From Sipunculus nudus (lineage: Eukaryota > Annelida > Sipuncula > Golfingiida > Sipunculidae), in NCBI GenBank assembly GCA_026874595.1, contig CM049315.1, positions 61,749,389 through 61,813,388 on the forward strand: a stretch of DNA of 64,000 nt, read 5' to 3'. The notes below the pieces were generated by a model. The model was given only the letters and a program-made list of their open reading frames with translations, made no database searches and was not told the DNA's origin. Each line of letters opens with the position of its first letter. Within the stretch, counting starts at the first letter, position 1. This document shows positions 22,691 to 34,078 of the stretch, piece after piece. The position numbers were made by a program, and so were the translations under genes.

Positions 22691-23285
22691 ATTGTTCCCT
22701 CAGTGGAGCGGGGATATGGTGATCAGATCCGCCCGTCTGTTCGTTCGTAAACAATTTATGTGCGCAGCGATATCTCAAAACGTTTTACTTGGATCTACTT
22801 CTTATCATATTGGCAGGTGTTTGTCACTGACTGGAGTGGTGATTAGGTTTTGGGTGCACTTGAATGCTTTTTTGGATATTTTTAATTCTAAATTTTACAT
22901 TTCATGTCCGTAGCGATATCTCAAAACTCTTACTCATATTCACTTCTAATTTAACATGGTTTGCGTACCTTATGCGTCTCCCAGTCTAATTAGGGTTTGG
23001 CCATACCTGAATGTTTACGGGATTTTTTAAAATTATTTTTTAAAATATACTCTACATTATACACATGTCTCCCAGTCTAATTAGGGTTTGGCCATACCTG
23101 AATGTTTACGGGATTTTTTAAAATGATTTTTTTTAAATATATTCTAAATTATACACATTTCATATGTGTCTCAATATCTTGAACAACTATTACTCATCCC
23201 CACTTCTATTTAATTATCTCATGCGTCTCCCAATTTCAAGGATTCAACCTCTGGTCATACACACAACCCGAAGTTCCTTGCCCCA
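22691..23285 (+). repeat. degenerate tandem repeat, with a 91-bp recent duplication
   Basis: 'gcgatatctcaaaac' occurs near 22768 and 22911, and a weaker form near 23168. A near-exact 91-bp duplication is seen where 'gtctcccagtctaattaggg' begins at 22976 and 23067. Confidence 0.8.
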
Positions 23286-24830
23286 GGTTTTTTTATGCTT
23301 TAATGATGTTACAGCAGAGTTTCATACAAACCAGATGAAGACGGGATAACAAAAAGAACTTTATTAACTGTATTTACAACTTTAATAATAAAATAGACGT
23401 GTGGTTGGCTATGGGTGTCCTCCCCTCTCGAAACGTGACCTCAACTGACGAAAGACCACAGTATAACAGGGTGGGTGGATTATTCCAGGGATACCACACT
23501 GGAAAGAATGAAAGAAAACCAAATTGAATATTTGCTTTTAAAGTTACTAGTCTTGACTTTGATAAAACTGAATAACATCCAACTTTAACTTATAATCTGG
23601 GTATTTACTGAATAATATCCAACTTACGACGCAAATTACAATTTCGTGCTATCTTTGGACATTTACTGTATTTAAAATGAAAGGACAATTAAAGACTAAA
23701 ATTAATAGGGCGACAATAATAGATGGTTCTGGAGAATTTTCCCATGAATAATATTGCTTATAAATGAAGGCTCACCATATGTAATGAATGATGCGGGTCC
23801 AACAGGAACTCCAGATATTGACTCAAGTGTCCCTGGTCCTCCCTGGTAAAGCACTGGTAGTTGAGCCATTGGTAGATGAGCAGAACCAGTCGACAGGTTT
23901 TGGTAGCAGCAAAATAAGTCTCTGTAGTACACAGCTTCCCTCTGTGTGAAACACTGATGTATTTGCTTGAAGAGAACTCAAAATGTTCAGAATGTTCATA
24001 AACGTTGACCACAAATAATTCACTGACTTAAAAACAGTCAAAAAGTTCTCTCTCTGTGACAAGGGACCCACAGGTAAAAAAATGGTGCTTGGCTAACAGC
24101 TCAGAGCACCCTTCTGGACACTAGCTGTGTCTCTGGCCAACTGTTTTCTAGTTCGTTTCTTGTGCCCCAGAAAAATATACAACAGAAAAATAAACCAGAA
24201 CCAGTTTTCAGTTATCTATTGTGGCCCTTACAATCAATTTTAGTTAAAAGAAACATGTGGACAATATCCTACGGTTCGGTGGTCAGCTTTCAGGTAAGCG
24301 GGGGTTCTTTTAATAGGCTGTTTTGACCAGGGCATGAAAAGACTTTCACTCAGGGCAATAAAGGGAGACTGTCTTGTAGGAGGGGTATACTCTTCAGGGG
24401 TAGATCTACACAATGGTGGTACAGCTGCATATATCTTAAAGTAATAGTAGGAGGGCTTAAAGTGAAAAGATAAATCATGGCATAAAATATATATTCAGCA
24501 AACACATGTAATATTCTGTGACATCACTTATGTCGATTATCCTTTAGCCCCTTAACACGTCTAAATGACTAAACTAAAACTAGTGCTGACCAGACGTGGA
24601 CCAGTCGCCCACGTTTGCATCATTCAAGGGCAGGCAGAAAAGTGGGGTGGTCTGAACATTCCCGGCTGTAGACCAGCCTACTTTACAAAAAGGGTGGTCT
24701 ATTAATGGGTCAGTCAAAACATTGATAGCTGAGGGGTAGTAGGCTTGATGTCTTACAACGTGTCTGGCGCACCCAGTACACAGGCGCTTGACTCGCTGCA
24801 CGGAAACGTTGTAAGGTAAAGAAAAGATAT
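23286..24830. other. unrecognised region
   Basis: The most coding-like stretch is 23702-23932 on the minus strand, including 'GSAHLPMAQLPVLYQGGPG'. It has no splice or start context that I can defend, and overlapping frames of similar length exist. Another minus-strand frame at 24580-24801 is Cys/His-containing but unrecognised. I leave both uncalled. Confidence 0.4.
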
Positions 24831-25630
24831 CAAATCTTGTGGTTTGGAAACGTTGAGTGCTTTGTTTACAAATAAATATTTTTTTATAAGTCTTGATTCA
24901 TATTTTGATAGGTGGTAATGCAAGCGGTTATAAGAGAATATAGGCGTTGCCGTGTTAGTTATTGCGCTGGTAAATCATATGGACAAGACAATTAAGCGCC
25001 TGTGACTGTCCTGCTGCTGGAGATCAACGGACTGAGGTGAGAGCTAAACAGTGTTTTCATAGTCTGAATACAAGTCTATTGCTCATTCTGTACAGAGAGT
25101 CCATATACCGCCAGGCTGTATTTTGCAAAAGGGAACACAAGGCATAACTAATTAAAGGGACACGCACCGCTCACGCCATCGCGACTAACAGTGCGAAATA
25201 TGTGGAGACCACATAAAGATGGCTGATTTCTCTGTTTGGTCCTACTGACATGGCACTGAGGCTGAACTGATGAAAATCTTAACAGTACACCCCCCCCCCC
25301 CTCCCATGAACACGCCCTGGCAAGTCACTGCCACTATGATGTGAATTTTGGCATTTGTAGCAGAAGTTGTAAAGGTCTTAAAGCTGAGTTTAGCGGACGT
25401 GGAATGCAAAAATGTGTTTAATATGCATATATTAGATCTTAATCTGAATTAAATCTTAATTTTGATTCAGCTATAAACAAAGGTATAGAATTGCGTCTTC
25501 GTTAACGATGACTCAGCAATAATCATTATACTTGAGGACATAAGATAAGAGTGGTGTTTTTGGTACAGCTTTTCCAGGGACGCCGATCATAATGTCAGTC
25601 TCACTGTTTAATTGGCTCGTCTCTCGCCTA
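24831..25630. other. noncoding
   Basis: No open frames of interest. A poly-C tract lies near 25288-25301. Confidence 0.55.
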
Positions 25631-25634
25631 TTGT

Positions 25635-26655
25635 GGCCCCGCTGCTCTCAGCCATAGAGACGGGTACACAACGCCATCCTCAGTACTCCCAGGTGCAACT
25701 CCAAACTTTCCCGTAGACTGGTTCCAACTCTACATCCACGTTCAAGACGGTTGTCATGAACGCTTACGCGGTCCGGATTGATTACCCTTGAAGAGTTCTT
25801 GTGAGATAACTTTCTTATGTCACTTCTAGTTTAATAATATTTAACAGGGAGTCGTTGCACAGAATTTGAATGAAGGATGTAAATATAATATAATCTACTA
25901 AATAAGTTTGATATTCCGGCCCCTGTACGTGGCATTGATTTATCATAAATATTTATTAATCTAATCGTTAATGTCACATTAAATGTACGGCCAACTTTTA
26001 GCAACTTCCCCGAGCAAACGAAATGTTTATTTTTCTCATATATATTTACATATTGAAGTTGGAACCAGTCTACCGGAAAGTCAGGGGTTGTAGGTTAGAG
26101 TGACCTATTTCCTGGTCCGGTCAGGGTCGGCGCATTTTGTGGCGTGAGCGGGCATTATATGTTGCAGGGAAGCAGAAAATTCAGGAAAAACTATTTGAGG
26201 GTGCATACAATATTTATAGCAGATGGGTGAAAGGAGAAATTTAATAAATAAAAAAAAATAGCAGGGTTGGCCTTTTTTTTTTTTTTTTTTTTTTTTTGCT
26301 GGAGGGGATTGAAAGTTTTATATGTGTTTCTTGGAAATTACTTGAGAGGTGGCGACATCTAACGGCCAGTTTTAGAAGCTGTCGCTTTTAGTCATATACG
26401 CGAAAATGAGATGCGCAACCCCCCTGTTTTCCTGGAACAAAATAAAAGTGCAGGAGGTGAGCTTAACTTTGATGTATCAAATGATGCCAAACACTCGATA
26501 GAAAATACATTCCCCCCCCCCCCCCACACACACACACATGTCCACCTTATATGATAATATATAGGAACTGGAAATACGTCATGTTAACCTTTAACTGGGG
26601 GTAAAGATGATGGTGTTGTGCCACCGTCTCTATGATTGGCTGAGAGCAGCGGGCC
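25635..26655. repeat. nested inverted repeats, about 1 kb apart (possible fold-back element)
   Basis: Outer arms 25635-25663 and 26624-26655 are reverse complements (gctgctctcagcca core), with a 3-nt indel. Inner arms 25706-25728 and 26058-26080 (gtagactggttccaac core) differ by one base. A poly-T tract lies at 26273-26297 and a poly-C tract near 26513-26525. No coding capacity. Confidence 0.7.
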
Positions 26656-26700
26656 TTAATAGAGCGGGGGTACCAGTTTATGTTTGACACGCCTGGTTGA

Positions 26701-26804
26701 ATTCACTGCGTTTCGGCCTTTTGAAATTAGTTTGGCTAAGTCAAAACAAAAGGTCTTTGTTTTGACTTAGCCGAACTGATTTCAAAAGCCGAAGCGTAAT
26801 GAAT
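26701..26804. repeat. 50-bp imperfect hairpin
   Basis: Arms 26701-26750 and 26756-26804 pair with about six mismatches around a 5-nt loop. The inner 17 pairs (ggctaagtcaaaacaaa) are perfect. Confidence 0.88.
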
Positions 26805-27532
26805 GGCCTGGTTGCCATGCTACGGAACATGGACCAGTAACATATTTGACACACCTGGTCCAATATAAAACTAATATGATCACCTTGAAAGTTCTATGTT
26901 TGATTCAGTCATTGCTCTCTCCCGCTGCCTGTTTCGCTTGACTGGTCAGATAGATGAACCACAACGAATGGAAATATCTCCACACGTGTAATCATTTATA
27001 AAATGTATAGAATTGCCATTCTCTCTGTACAAGGATCCGGAATGTGATTATGTATGATGTAAGGCAGTCTGTCAGAGCTTTTGGGTATGATTTATTGGTC
27101 TGACTCGTGAATTTGTTTCAATTTTACTCGGGTTCGGTGTATATTTCCATAAACTGTATGCTTAGCTCCATAAAAAAAAGGTTTTCATTAAAATCGGGAT
27201 TTTTTCGGAGTTTGTGTTTTGTTTTAGGGTATTAGATAAACCTTCTCATCTTTTTACTTTGACAGCGACTGTGTCGTCAGGACTTAATAGAGGCTTGAAT
27301 TGTATTGTCAATAGGTGTATCTTAGAGAATATTTTTAATTGTTTCTAGAAATGGTCTGAGATTGTTTTGTGATCTAGGCTGCTCATGTATTCTGGTCACT
27401 CTGTCAATCTTGAGCAGAAACAAGGTCTGCTAAGATGTTAAATAGGCAAGTTTGCGTCTAAATGCTATATACTACCATCAACTATTTGTTAAGTTACCCT
27501 GGACAGTTTTAATTAGTAGTATTCTCTCCGGA
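26805..27532. other. noncoding, AT-rich
   Basis: No gene or repeat recognised. Confidence 0.5.
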
Positions 27533-28008
27533 GCAACGTCCCCCGTGATACAACGTACTGACGGCCTCCGCGACACGAAGTATTGACGGCCTCCCTGATA
27601 CGGCGTATTGACGGCTTCCTTGCGTGATACGAAATATTGACGACCTCCGTACGTGTTACCACATATTGACGGCCTCCGCGATACGGCGTATTGACGGCCT
27701 CCCTGATACGACGTATTGACGGCCTCCGTACGTGATACGAAATACTGATGGCCTCCGTACGTGTTTCTATGTATTGACGGCCTCCGTGATTTGACGTATT
27801 GACGGCCTCCGTTATATCTCATATAAAGACGGCCTCCGTGATACGACATATTGACGGCCTCCGTACGTGAAACCACGTATTGACGGCCTCCGTGATACCA
27901 CGTATTGATGGCCTCCGTACGTGATACCACGTATTGACGGCCTCCGTGATACCACGTATTGACGGCCTCCGTGATACCACGTATTGATGGCCTCTGTGAT
28001 ACAACGTA
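27533..28008. repeat. 25-31 bp minisatellite, about 17 copies
   Basis: The core 'tattgacggcctccgtgata' alternates between a 25-bp form and a longer form with an extra 'acgt' step. Variation is greater on the left than on the right. Minus-strand open frames (for example 27478-27930) are repeat-derived. Confidence 0.95.
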
Positions 28009-28453
28009 ATATCCGCTGCTGTTTTATTTTACTGTAAATATGTAATTATATCAATTTCAGAAGGATCAATTACATCATTTGTACTGTCTACATACAATCA
28101 TTTAGTGATAGACATATCCTTTTAACTTATAAAATACCAGTGGGGGATCCAGAAATTCGAGAAGAGGAGGGGTGGGGGTGCATAAAAGCGGTAATTCGGG
28201 GATATTAAGTAATATATAGAGCAGTAGCGGTTCCTGGGGGGGGGGGGGGGGGGGGGGGGGTCAAAGGGGTTTCGGGGGCCGATACAACCTTTCTTTGTAG
28301 GGTTTCAGACCAAATTTTGCGACCCTGACCCACTCCTTCCCGGACCAGAAGACCTTTTATTTAGGTTTTCTTTCAGTCTTTCAGCCTTCCTGGGCGTGAC
28401 CCTCCCCTTTAAAAAACCTGGTACCGCCCCTGATAAAGGCAATATAATATTAC

Positions 28454-28455
<2 letters not shown>
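28009..28455. other. noncoding with poly-G tract
   Basis: A G run at 28236-28260 follows 'agcggttcct'. A 'gggggatccagaaattcg' motif lies near 28142. The stretch 28310-28440 is GC-richer and looks like part of a dispersed repeat ('gtaccgcccctgataaagg'). Confidence 0.55.

Positions 28456-28533
<78 letters not shown>
28456..28533. repeat. (TA)n microsatellite
   Basis: An almost pure TA run of about 78 bp with one C interruption. Open frames across it on both strands are artefacts. Confidence 0.95.
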
Positions 28534-29010
28534 GTATTTATTAATAATGACTGTATACACAATATGTTTTCAGCCTATTAGAAATATAAATATTTTTTTT
28601 ATTCCATGTATATGAATAAAATTTAAAACAATGTCCATTTGGAAAGTTAATTACAGGTACACGGGGGGGGATATGGGAGGGGGTGTCCCCCTCCCATATT
28701 GAGAAAATTTTCACATATGCAATGTAAAGAGGACATTTCGAGGCACCTTCCATTAAAATAAAATAAGAAGATTTTCTGTTCCTCAATTACTGTTCTCATT
28801 AACATCTTTGCATAACTTCAGAGGTGGGGGTTCACGCGTGGCTGGCTTTAATATTTATATTTCCTCAAAATTTGGATATTAACTGGAAAATCAAATCATT
28901 CTATCGTTTGTAACATTGATATCTATATGGTGAAAATGCGTATATACGTTCATAACATGCAAATTAGCATCGTTTTTTTCCAATCCTCATGGTAATATAA
29001 TTGATATTGT
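28534..29010. other. noncoding, with a GC-rich hairpin
   Basis: 28671-28699 forms a perfect 13-bp stem (ATATGGGAGGGGG paired with its complement) with a 3-nt loop, next to an eight-G run. No gene recognised. Confidence 0.6.
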
Positions 29011-29165
29011 CACGCGGTGACATAAAAGCGGACTGAACTGTCTGGCTAGTGAAGCTTGCTTTTCTAGCGAAGCGGTTGGAACGCCGGACATGTGCGCCAC
29101 CGACATGGGTTCGATTCCCGGATAGGCCCAGTATTTTTCCCCGAGCAATTTGTCTTCGTTACAAA
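29011..29165 (+). repeat. tRNA-derived SINE-like element, copy 1
   Basis: It contains an A-box-like sequence (tagcgaagcggttgg, 29065-29079) and a consensus B box (ggttcgattcc, 29108-29118), 43 bp apart, as in RNA polymerase III promoters inside tRNAs. The same block recurs at 29277 and, inverted, at 58206. A shared 5' part ('gacataaaagcgg') and 3' part ('tgtcttcgttaca') show that the repeated unit is longer than a tRNA. No clean cloverleaf was drawn, so this is not called a tRNA gene. Confidence 0.72.
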
Positions 29166-29276
29166 ATGGGGGTTCGTCCAACGTGACAATTAACTTTGTG
29201 GCCCAGGGAATAAGCTTACCAAAGTGTGACTCCTTGGATAATTAGTCTTGTTCTGATAGCAGAACGCTCTTAAGAG

Positions 29277-29404
29277 GGGGTGACATAAAAGCGGACTAAA
29301 CTGTCTCGCTGGTGAAGCTTGCTTTTCTAGCGAAGCGGTTGGTACGCCGGTTCGAATCCGGGTCGGCCCAGTATTTTCCACTGAACAATTTGACTTCGTT
29401 ACAA
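29277..29404 (+). repeat. tRNA-derived SINE-like element, copy 2 (internal deletion)
   Basis: Same as copy 1, but the A box (29328-29342) and B box (29349-29359) are only 21 bp apart: about 22 bp between them are missing. That should weaken polymerase III use. Confidence 0.75.
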
Positions 29405-30194
29405 TATGTTCAAGTTGCATGTTAAACATTTCATCGGCTTCTGTGATCCAGGCAGCGCACAGGACATAATAGAGCACAGGTCATGAGTTGGAGTATTAGT
29501 CGAGGAGCCGTGAGATCCTGATGCAATTAACTGTTGATGCATAAATAATTTAATTGCTAAGGGAAAAAAGCTATAAAAAATGCAAATTAATCACGGATAA
29601 CTGGGAAAAGAAATAGATAAATTATAAGAGATGTTTAGCTAAAGGGGGGGGGGGGGCTCTGGATCCGCTACTGAATACTTAAAACAACAAAAGGCTACTA
29701 ACCCGCAATGAAGCTGTCTGCTCCAAGTAAGCTAGCACAACATAGTCCAATAAAAAAATTACACGTTCCAACTGAGCTGTGACAGACCATTGTTTGTTTT
29801 AATGCAATTACATTTACTCGTGCTGTGCTCCATTCGAATGTCAGAAAAACGATCGTCTTGAATAGATACAGTTCTTACAAATGCAGAGAACGTAGAGACA
29901 TAATGTAGGTGCCAACAAAAATTAAAAAAAAGTTCATAAAATGGTACCTGTTTCATGATACGGATATTGTGTTATTGTATGAATCTCTCTACATATCTCT
30001 GTCTCTGTGTACCTGTCTCTGTCTCTCTCTCTCAACACACGCCTACAAAGGATACCACACTACACGTTCTTGATGGACTGTCATTCATGTGTTGTTAAGG
30101 CTGCAAGTTTAATTACTCAATCAGTCCAGTTTTCGATCTTTATAATGTATTTAGCCCTTTTGTAAAATATATCAGACTCACTCTGAAAAAGGGG
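29405..30194. other. noncoding downstream of the receptor gene
   Basis: Contains a poly-G tract at 29644-29656 followed by 'ctctggatccgctactg', and a CT-rich stretch near 30000-30033. No gene recognised. Confidence 0.55.
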
Positions 30195-30200
30195 TTTATT
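30195..30200 (-). terminator. possible polyadenylation signal of the receptor gene
   Basis: Minus-strand AATAAA, 192 bp past the stop codon. Placement is plausible for a 3' UTR, but such hexamers are common in AT-rich DNA. Confidence 0.4.
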
Positions 30201-30391
30201 AAAAATTAAAGAATAAAAATATACAGAATCGTATGTTAGCATTTAAAATATCCATGTAAAATGTAAAATGTAGTAATTATACGAGTGCATAATCTAAATA
30301 TCTAAATGAAGTGTGGGTAAAATAATATAAATCTGAGTGCTGATTTAAAAAAAATCAAACAAATGTTAACGGAGTAAATTCATTGTCCTTT

Positions 30392-31516
30392 CTATACATA
30401 ATTGCCAATTGCAGACATATCTGACTTTGTTTTGCACCATATAAGTTTGTGAAATGCCCGCCTGAAATCTCTGGTAAAAGCGTACAGGTATGGATTGATA
30501 CAAGAATTAAAATAACCTAGCCAGACGGCCACTTTTGGTATATGAGGACTGGTCACTAGGTTAGGTTTGAAGGGATGAACAGTGTAAATGATAAAGAACG
30601 GAATCCAACAGGCGCAAAAACATGCCATCACCATACCCAGAGTCTTAGCAGCCCTGTATTCACGGCGGTGCTGCTTTTTACGCACGTCAGTCCGATTGCG
30701 ATTGCTGGCGACACCTGGCGAACCTAAATCTTTAGGAAGCCCGGGAGGCGTTATCTGACCGAAAGAAATCACTTGAACTGAAGATCCAGCGACAGCCGAG
30801 CTGATTTCTGCACATATCATGGGATTAGGAGTGTTTTCATTATTAAGTTTAGGCATCGCCACTTGAGCGATTTCTCTAGCCTGTCCCTTGGCAACTCGAA
30901 TTATTTTAATGTACAACACTGTCATCAGGACAAGAGGGACATAAAATGTCCCCACAGATGTAACCAGGGCATATGTAGGGCTGTTGATGTAGTAACACTG
31001 TGGTCGAACGTTTTTCGGTCCTCTTGATATATCCGAAGTGCTCAGTTTGAGGTGGTTAGGCAAGAACGCAAACAGGAAACTTAACACCCAAATGAACACA
31101 AGCATAACTGTCAGTCGCTTATTTGTCACAATCATTGGATAATGCAATGGTTTCATTATTGCTAAGTAACGATCCACAGCAATGGCGCTGATATGAAGTA
31201 TCGAACTGGTACAACACATGACGTCCAAAGTAATCCACACATTGCACATCACTTCTCCTAACGACCAATGACCTTCTATTTCATAGACAGTTGCTAATGT
31301 CATCACTGCCAACCCCACAGTCAGATCCGCCAATGCGAGAGACAGTATCACATAGTTCGTTGGACACCGCAAACTCCGGAACTTGGCCACACTGGCGATT
31401 ACTAGTGAATTACCTATAGCTGTTAATATTGTAACGAGTACCATTAATCCTCCTACCAGGGCAGTCACCCAGACAGGTGTGGTGTACGTGTCAGTATACT
31501 TAGTGTATTCCACCAT
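30392..31516 (-). CDS. biogenic-amine-type class A G-protein-coupled receptor
   Basis: A 374-residue intact, intronless reading frame for a plasma-membrane receptor with seven membrane segments. Key positions seen: GN at 35-36 (TM1), D64 (TM2), C91 and C174 (TM3-loop 2 disulphide), D98 (TM3 amine-binding Asp), DRY at 115-117, W143 (TM4), P194 (TM5), CWIPFF at 303-308 (TM6), WLGYFNS then NPYLY at 341-345 (TM7), and C361 as a possible palmitoylation site. D98, the paired Phe307/308 and W332-x-x-Y335 are hallmarks of amine receptors. TM5 has T186/S187/T190 in place of the usual serines. The third inner loop (about 210-285) is short to medium and the tail is short. The N-terminus lacks an N-glycosylation sequon. 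The start ATG has a strong context (A at -3, G at +4) and an in-frame TAA 18 bp upstream. TM3 looks 5-HT1/5-HT7-like while TM6-7 look more octopamine-like, so the ligand is unassigned. Confidence 0.95.
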   Translation of the reverse strand: MVEYTKYTDTYTTPVWVTALVGGLMVLVTILTAIGNSLVIASVAKFRSLRCPTNYVILSLALADLTVGLAVMTLATVYEIEGHWSLGEVMCNVWITLDVMCCTSSILHISAIAVDRYLAIMKPLHYPMIVTNKRLTVMLVFIWVLSFLFAFLPNHLKLSTSDISRGPKNVRPQCYYINSPTYALVTSVGTFYVPLVLMTVLYIKIIRVAKGQAREIAQVAMPKLNNENTPNPMICAEISSAVAGSSVQVISFGQITPPGLPKDLGSPGVASNRNRTDVRKKQHRREYRAAKTLGMVMACFCACWIPFFIIYTVHPFKPNLVTSPHIPKVAVWLGYFNSCINPYLYAFTRDFRRAFHKLIWCKTKSDMSAIGNYV

Positions 31517-31762
31517 TTTACCGTTGGGGTTTTACGCTGCCATCACCACCAGCAAGGACACATTTCAGTAGAGCCGATCAAGGCATATTGTGCACGAAGA
31601 ACCCCAATACTCAGTGTAATCACAAATCCTCCAAAGTACAAGAGTACATGTAATTCGTGACCAGCTGGCTTGGGATGGGTTTATAATGGTTGAGTGTTCT
31701 GTCATACCATAAGCTGTCTCCTAAATTCGTAAAGAGCATTCACGGATACCAAGATAAGTATT
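31517..31762. other. immediate upstream region of the receptor gene
   Basis: No obvious TATA box was identified. It could hold 5' UTR or an upstream splice acceptor. The 35-bp minisatellite begins at its far end. Confidence 0.45.
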
Positions 31763-32459
31763 GATCCGTCTGCTCTCTTGTAGTGCTGTTTGGTGTGATC
31801 CGTCTGCTTATTGTATAGGTTTTTAGTTTTGATCCGTCTGCTCTTTTGTGATGATGTTTAGTTTTGATCCGTCTGTTCTCTTGTAGTGGTGTTAGTTTTG
31901 ATCCGTCTGCTCTCTTGTAGTCGTGTTTAGTTTTGATCCGTCTGCTCTCTTGTTGTGATAGTCAGTTTTGATCCGTCTGCTCTCTTGTAGTGGAGTCTAG
32001 TTTTAATCCGTCTGCTCTCATGTAGTGGTGTTAGTTTTGATCCGTCTGCTTATTGTATAGGTTTTTAGTTTTGATCCGTCTGCTCTCTTGTGATGATGTT
32101 TAGTTTTGATCCGTCTGTTCTCTTGTAGTGGTGTTAGTTTTGATCCGTCTGCTCTCTTGTAGTCGTGTTTAGTTTTGATCCGTCTGCTCTCTTGTTGTGA
32201 TAGTCAGTTTTGATCCGTCTGCTCTCTTGTAGTGGAGTCTAGTTTTAATCCGTCTGCTCTCATGTGATGATAGTCAGTTTTGATCCGTCTTCTCTCTTGT
32301 AGTGGAGTCTAGTTTTGATCCGTCTGCTCACTTGTAGTGGAGTCTAGTTTTGATCCGTCTGCTCTCTTGTTATGATAGTCAGTTTTGATCCGTCTTCTCT
32401 CTTGTAGTGGAATCTAGTTTTGATCCGTCTGCTCACTTGTAGTGGTGTTTAGTTTTGAT
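31763..32459. repeat. 35-bp minisatellite, 20 copies, with a 242-bp higher-order repeat
   Basis: The unit core is 'gatccgtctgctctcttgt' plus a variable tail ending 'agtttt'. A block of seven distinct variants starting at 31797 is repeated in the same order from 32039 (242 bp). The final five units are more uniform. Confidence 0.96.
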
Positions 32460-33772
32460 AAGATGGAGCTTGCCATTTTTGGATTAGAATTACCATATCA
32501 TGTCCAATCAAATACAGTCTCACTGGTAACTCACATCTAAACCAGGAAGTTGCCCAGGGATGCTTGAACCTTGATTCAGTAGAACCAGTTTCTGAAATTA
32601 ATAATGAAAAAGAATTAGTTACATACATGCGATGAAACGTGATAATCTGATATTTCCTTCTGCTGGTGTGTCACGCGAGGAAACAACGAGATAACTTGGT
32701 TAAACATGATCGATATATTTGGTCTGTATAATTCTACAAGGGACTGACAGTTTTAATGGTTGTCGGTTAAATGATGAAATATAAAGATTATATATACATA
32801 CATGTGCATTTATTATGTATTATTATTCTGGGCTAAGCTTATCATCATGCACTTGTACTTAGAAATTAAGGAGCAGGGATTGATTAACGAGAAAATAATT
32901 GTTTTTTTAGACACATTTTAGTAATCATACAAATGGCCCAGGCTGGTATATTAAACGAATGAAAATTCTTAAATTGTTTGAATTCCTGTACTTTCATAAG
33001 TACTTTTCTGTATGAATAAATGTCAGGGTGAAATAGCCAGTTTTTTTATCAAAGACTCCAGCAAACTAATTTTGTATAGACCTTGGAGGGACCAGACGAG
33101 ATGATGGGCGTCCTTTGTTTCACTGTTCCTTAATTTTGCTATAGGTATACATTTCCTAGGAAAGAAAAGGAAGGAAAAATCTAGCGGCGGCGTTCATAAT
33201 TTTAGTGTGAAGAATTAATGGTCGCCGTTGCGGGCCAGGGATTACAGTCCATTGCATCAAGGGATGGCCATCAGTTTTTGGAGCTAAAATTTTAGATTTG
33301 CTCATGTTGACATATAGAAGTCCTATAATGAGCACAGATATGACCGTGTCAGTATGATTCATTATCATTATAGGATTGCAAGGAGTCAGCGTTTCGTTTG
33401 ATACTAGAAGGTGATCAGGCCCCTATCTTCCTTTGTACAGGCGTTGATCCGTCGGATCAGAAACTCACCTTTGGAAGAATAATTTCATAAGAAAAAGAAA
33501 GATAGGAAAGAAAGAGCAGAATAGACCGTCTGAGACCATTTTCTCTATTATACATGCATAATGCATGATAAGAGAAGGATAGGGGAGGGTGAAGTGGGAG
33601 AATACAGGGTACAGACTTATTTTTATATTAGCCTGCATATCTGGTCAATCTGAGGGTAGTTTCAGCATTGTGCTACAGTATTAAGCGTGTATTTTCCTAT
33701 TTTCGATATGTCAAAATAAAAAATGGATGCTCGACGCTCCTGCATCCTCTTAAATTCAATATTGAGGGACAA
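32460..33772. other. noncoding
   Basis: No gene recognised. A minus-strand 70-residue frame (33156-33368) has a short hydrophobic stretch near its start, but nothing else supports it. Confidence 0.45.
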
Positions 33773-34065
33773 AATGGCCGAAGTAGATACCGGCCTGAGG
33801 CCACATCAGAATACCGGCCTGAAGCCACATCAGAATATCGGCCTGAAGCCACATCAGAATACCGGCCCGAAGCCACATCAGAATAAGGCTTCTGCTGAAA
33901 GTGTCTCCATACACAGGAATGGCCGCAGTAGATACCGGCCTGAAGCCACATCAGAATAAGGCTACTGCTGAAAGTTTGTCCAAACACAGGATTGGCCGCA
34001 GTAGATACCAGCCTGAAGCCACATCAGAATAAGGATACTACTGAAAGTGTCTCCATACACAGGAT
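33773..34065 (+). repeat. 24-bp minisatellite embedded in a larger repeat
   Basis: Four copies of 'accggcctgaagccacatca' plus 'gaat' (24 bp) are followed by three longer units. Each longer unit has 'gccgcagtagata', one 24-mer, 'aaggctactgctgaaag' and 'ccatacacagga'. Because 24 is a multiple of three, the frame stays open with an 8-residue repeat. Confidence 0.93.
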
Positions 34066-34078
34066 GGGGTTGCGAGTG

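Noticed and set aside
23702-23932. Possible Gly/Pro-rich exon on the minus strand
   Set aside because: Overlapping frames of equal length and no homology that I can name; too weak to call.
29065-29118. Functional tRNA gene
   Set aside because: A and B boxes are present, but no complete cloverleaf or acceptor stem was found, and the block is repeated with longer shared flanks.
31763-32459. Regularly spaced repeats resembling a CRISPR array
   Set aside because: Units are contiguous variants of one sequence with no unique spacers, in a eukaryotic context without cas genes.
33156-33368. Small secreted protein candidate with a hydrophobic start
   Set aside because: Only a short hydrophobic run supports it; no cleavage-site pattern, homology or context.
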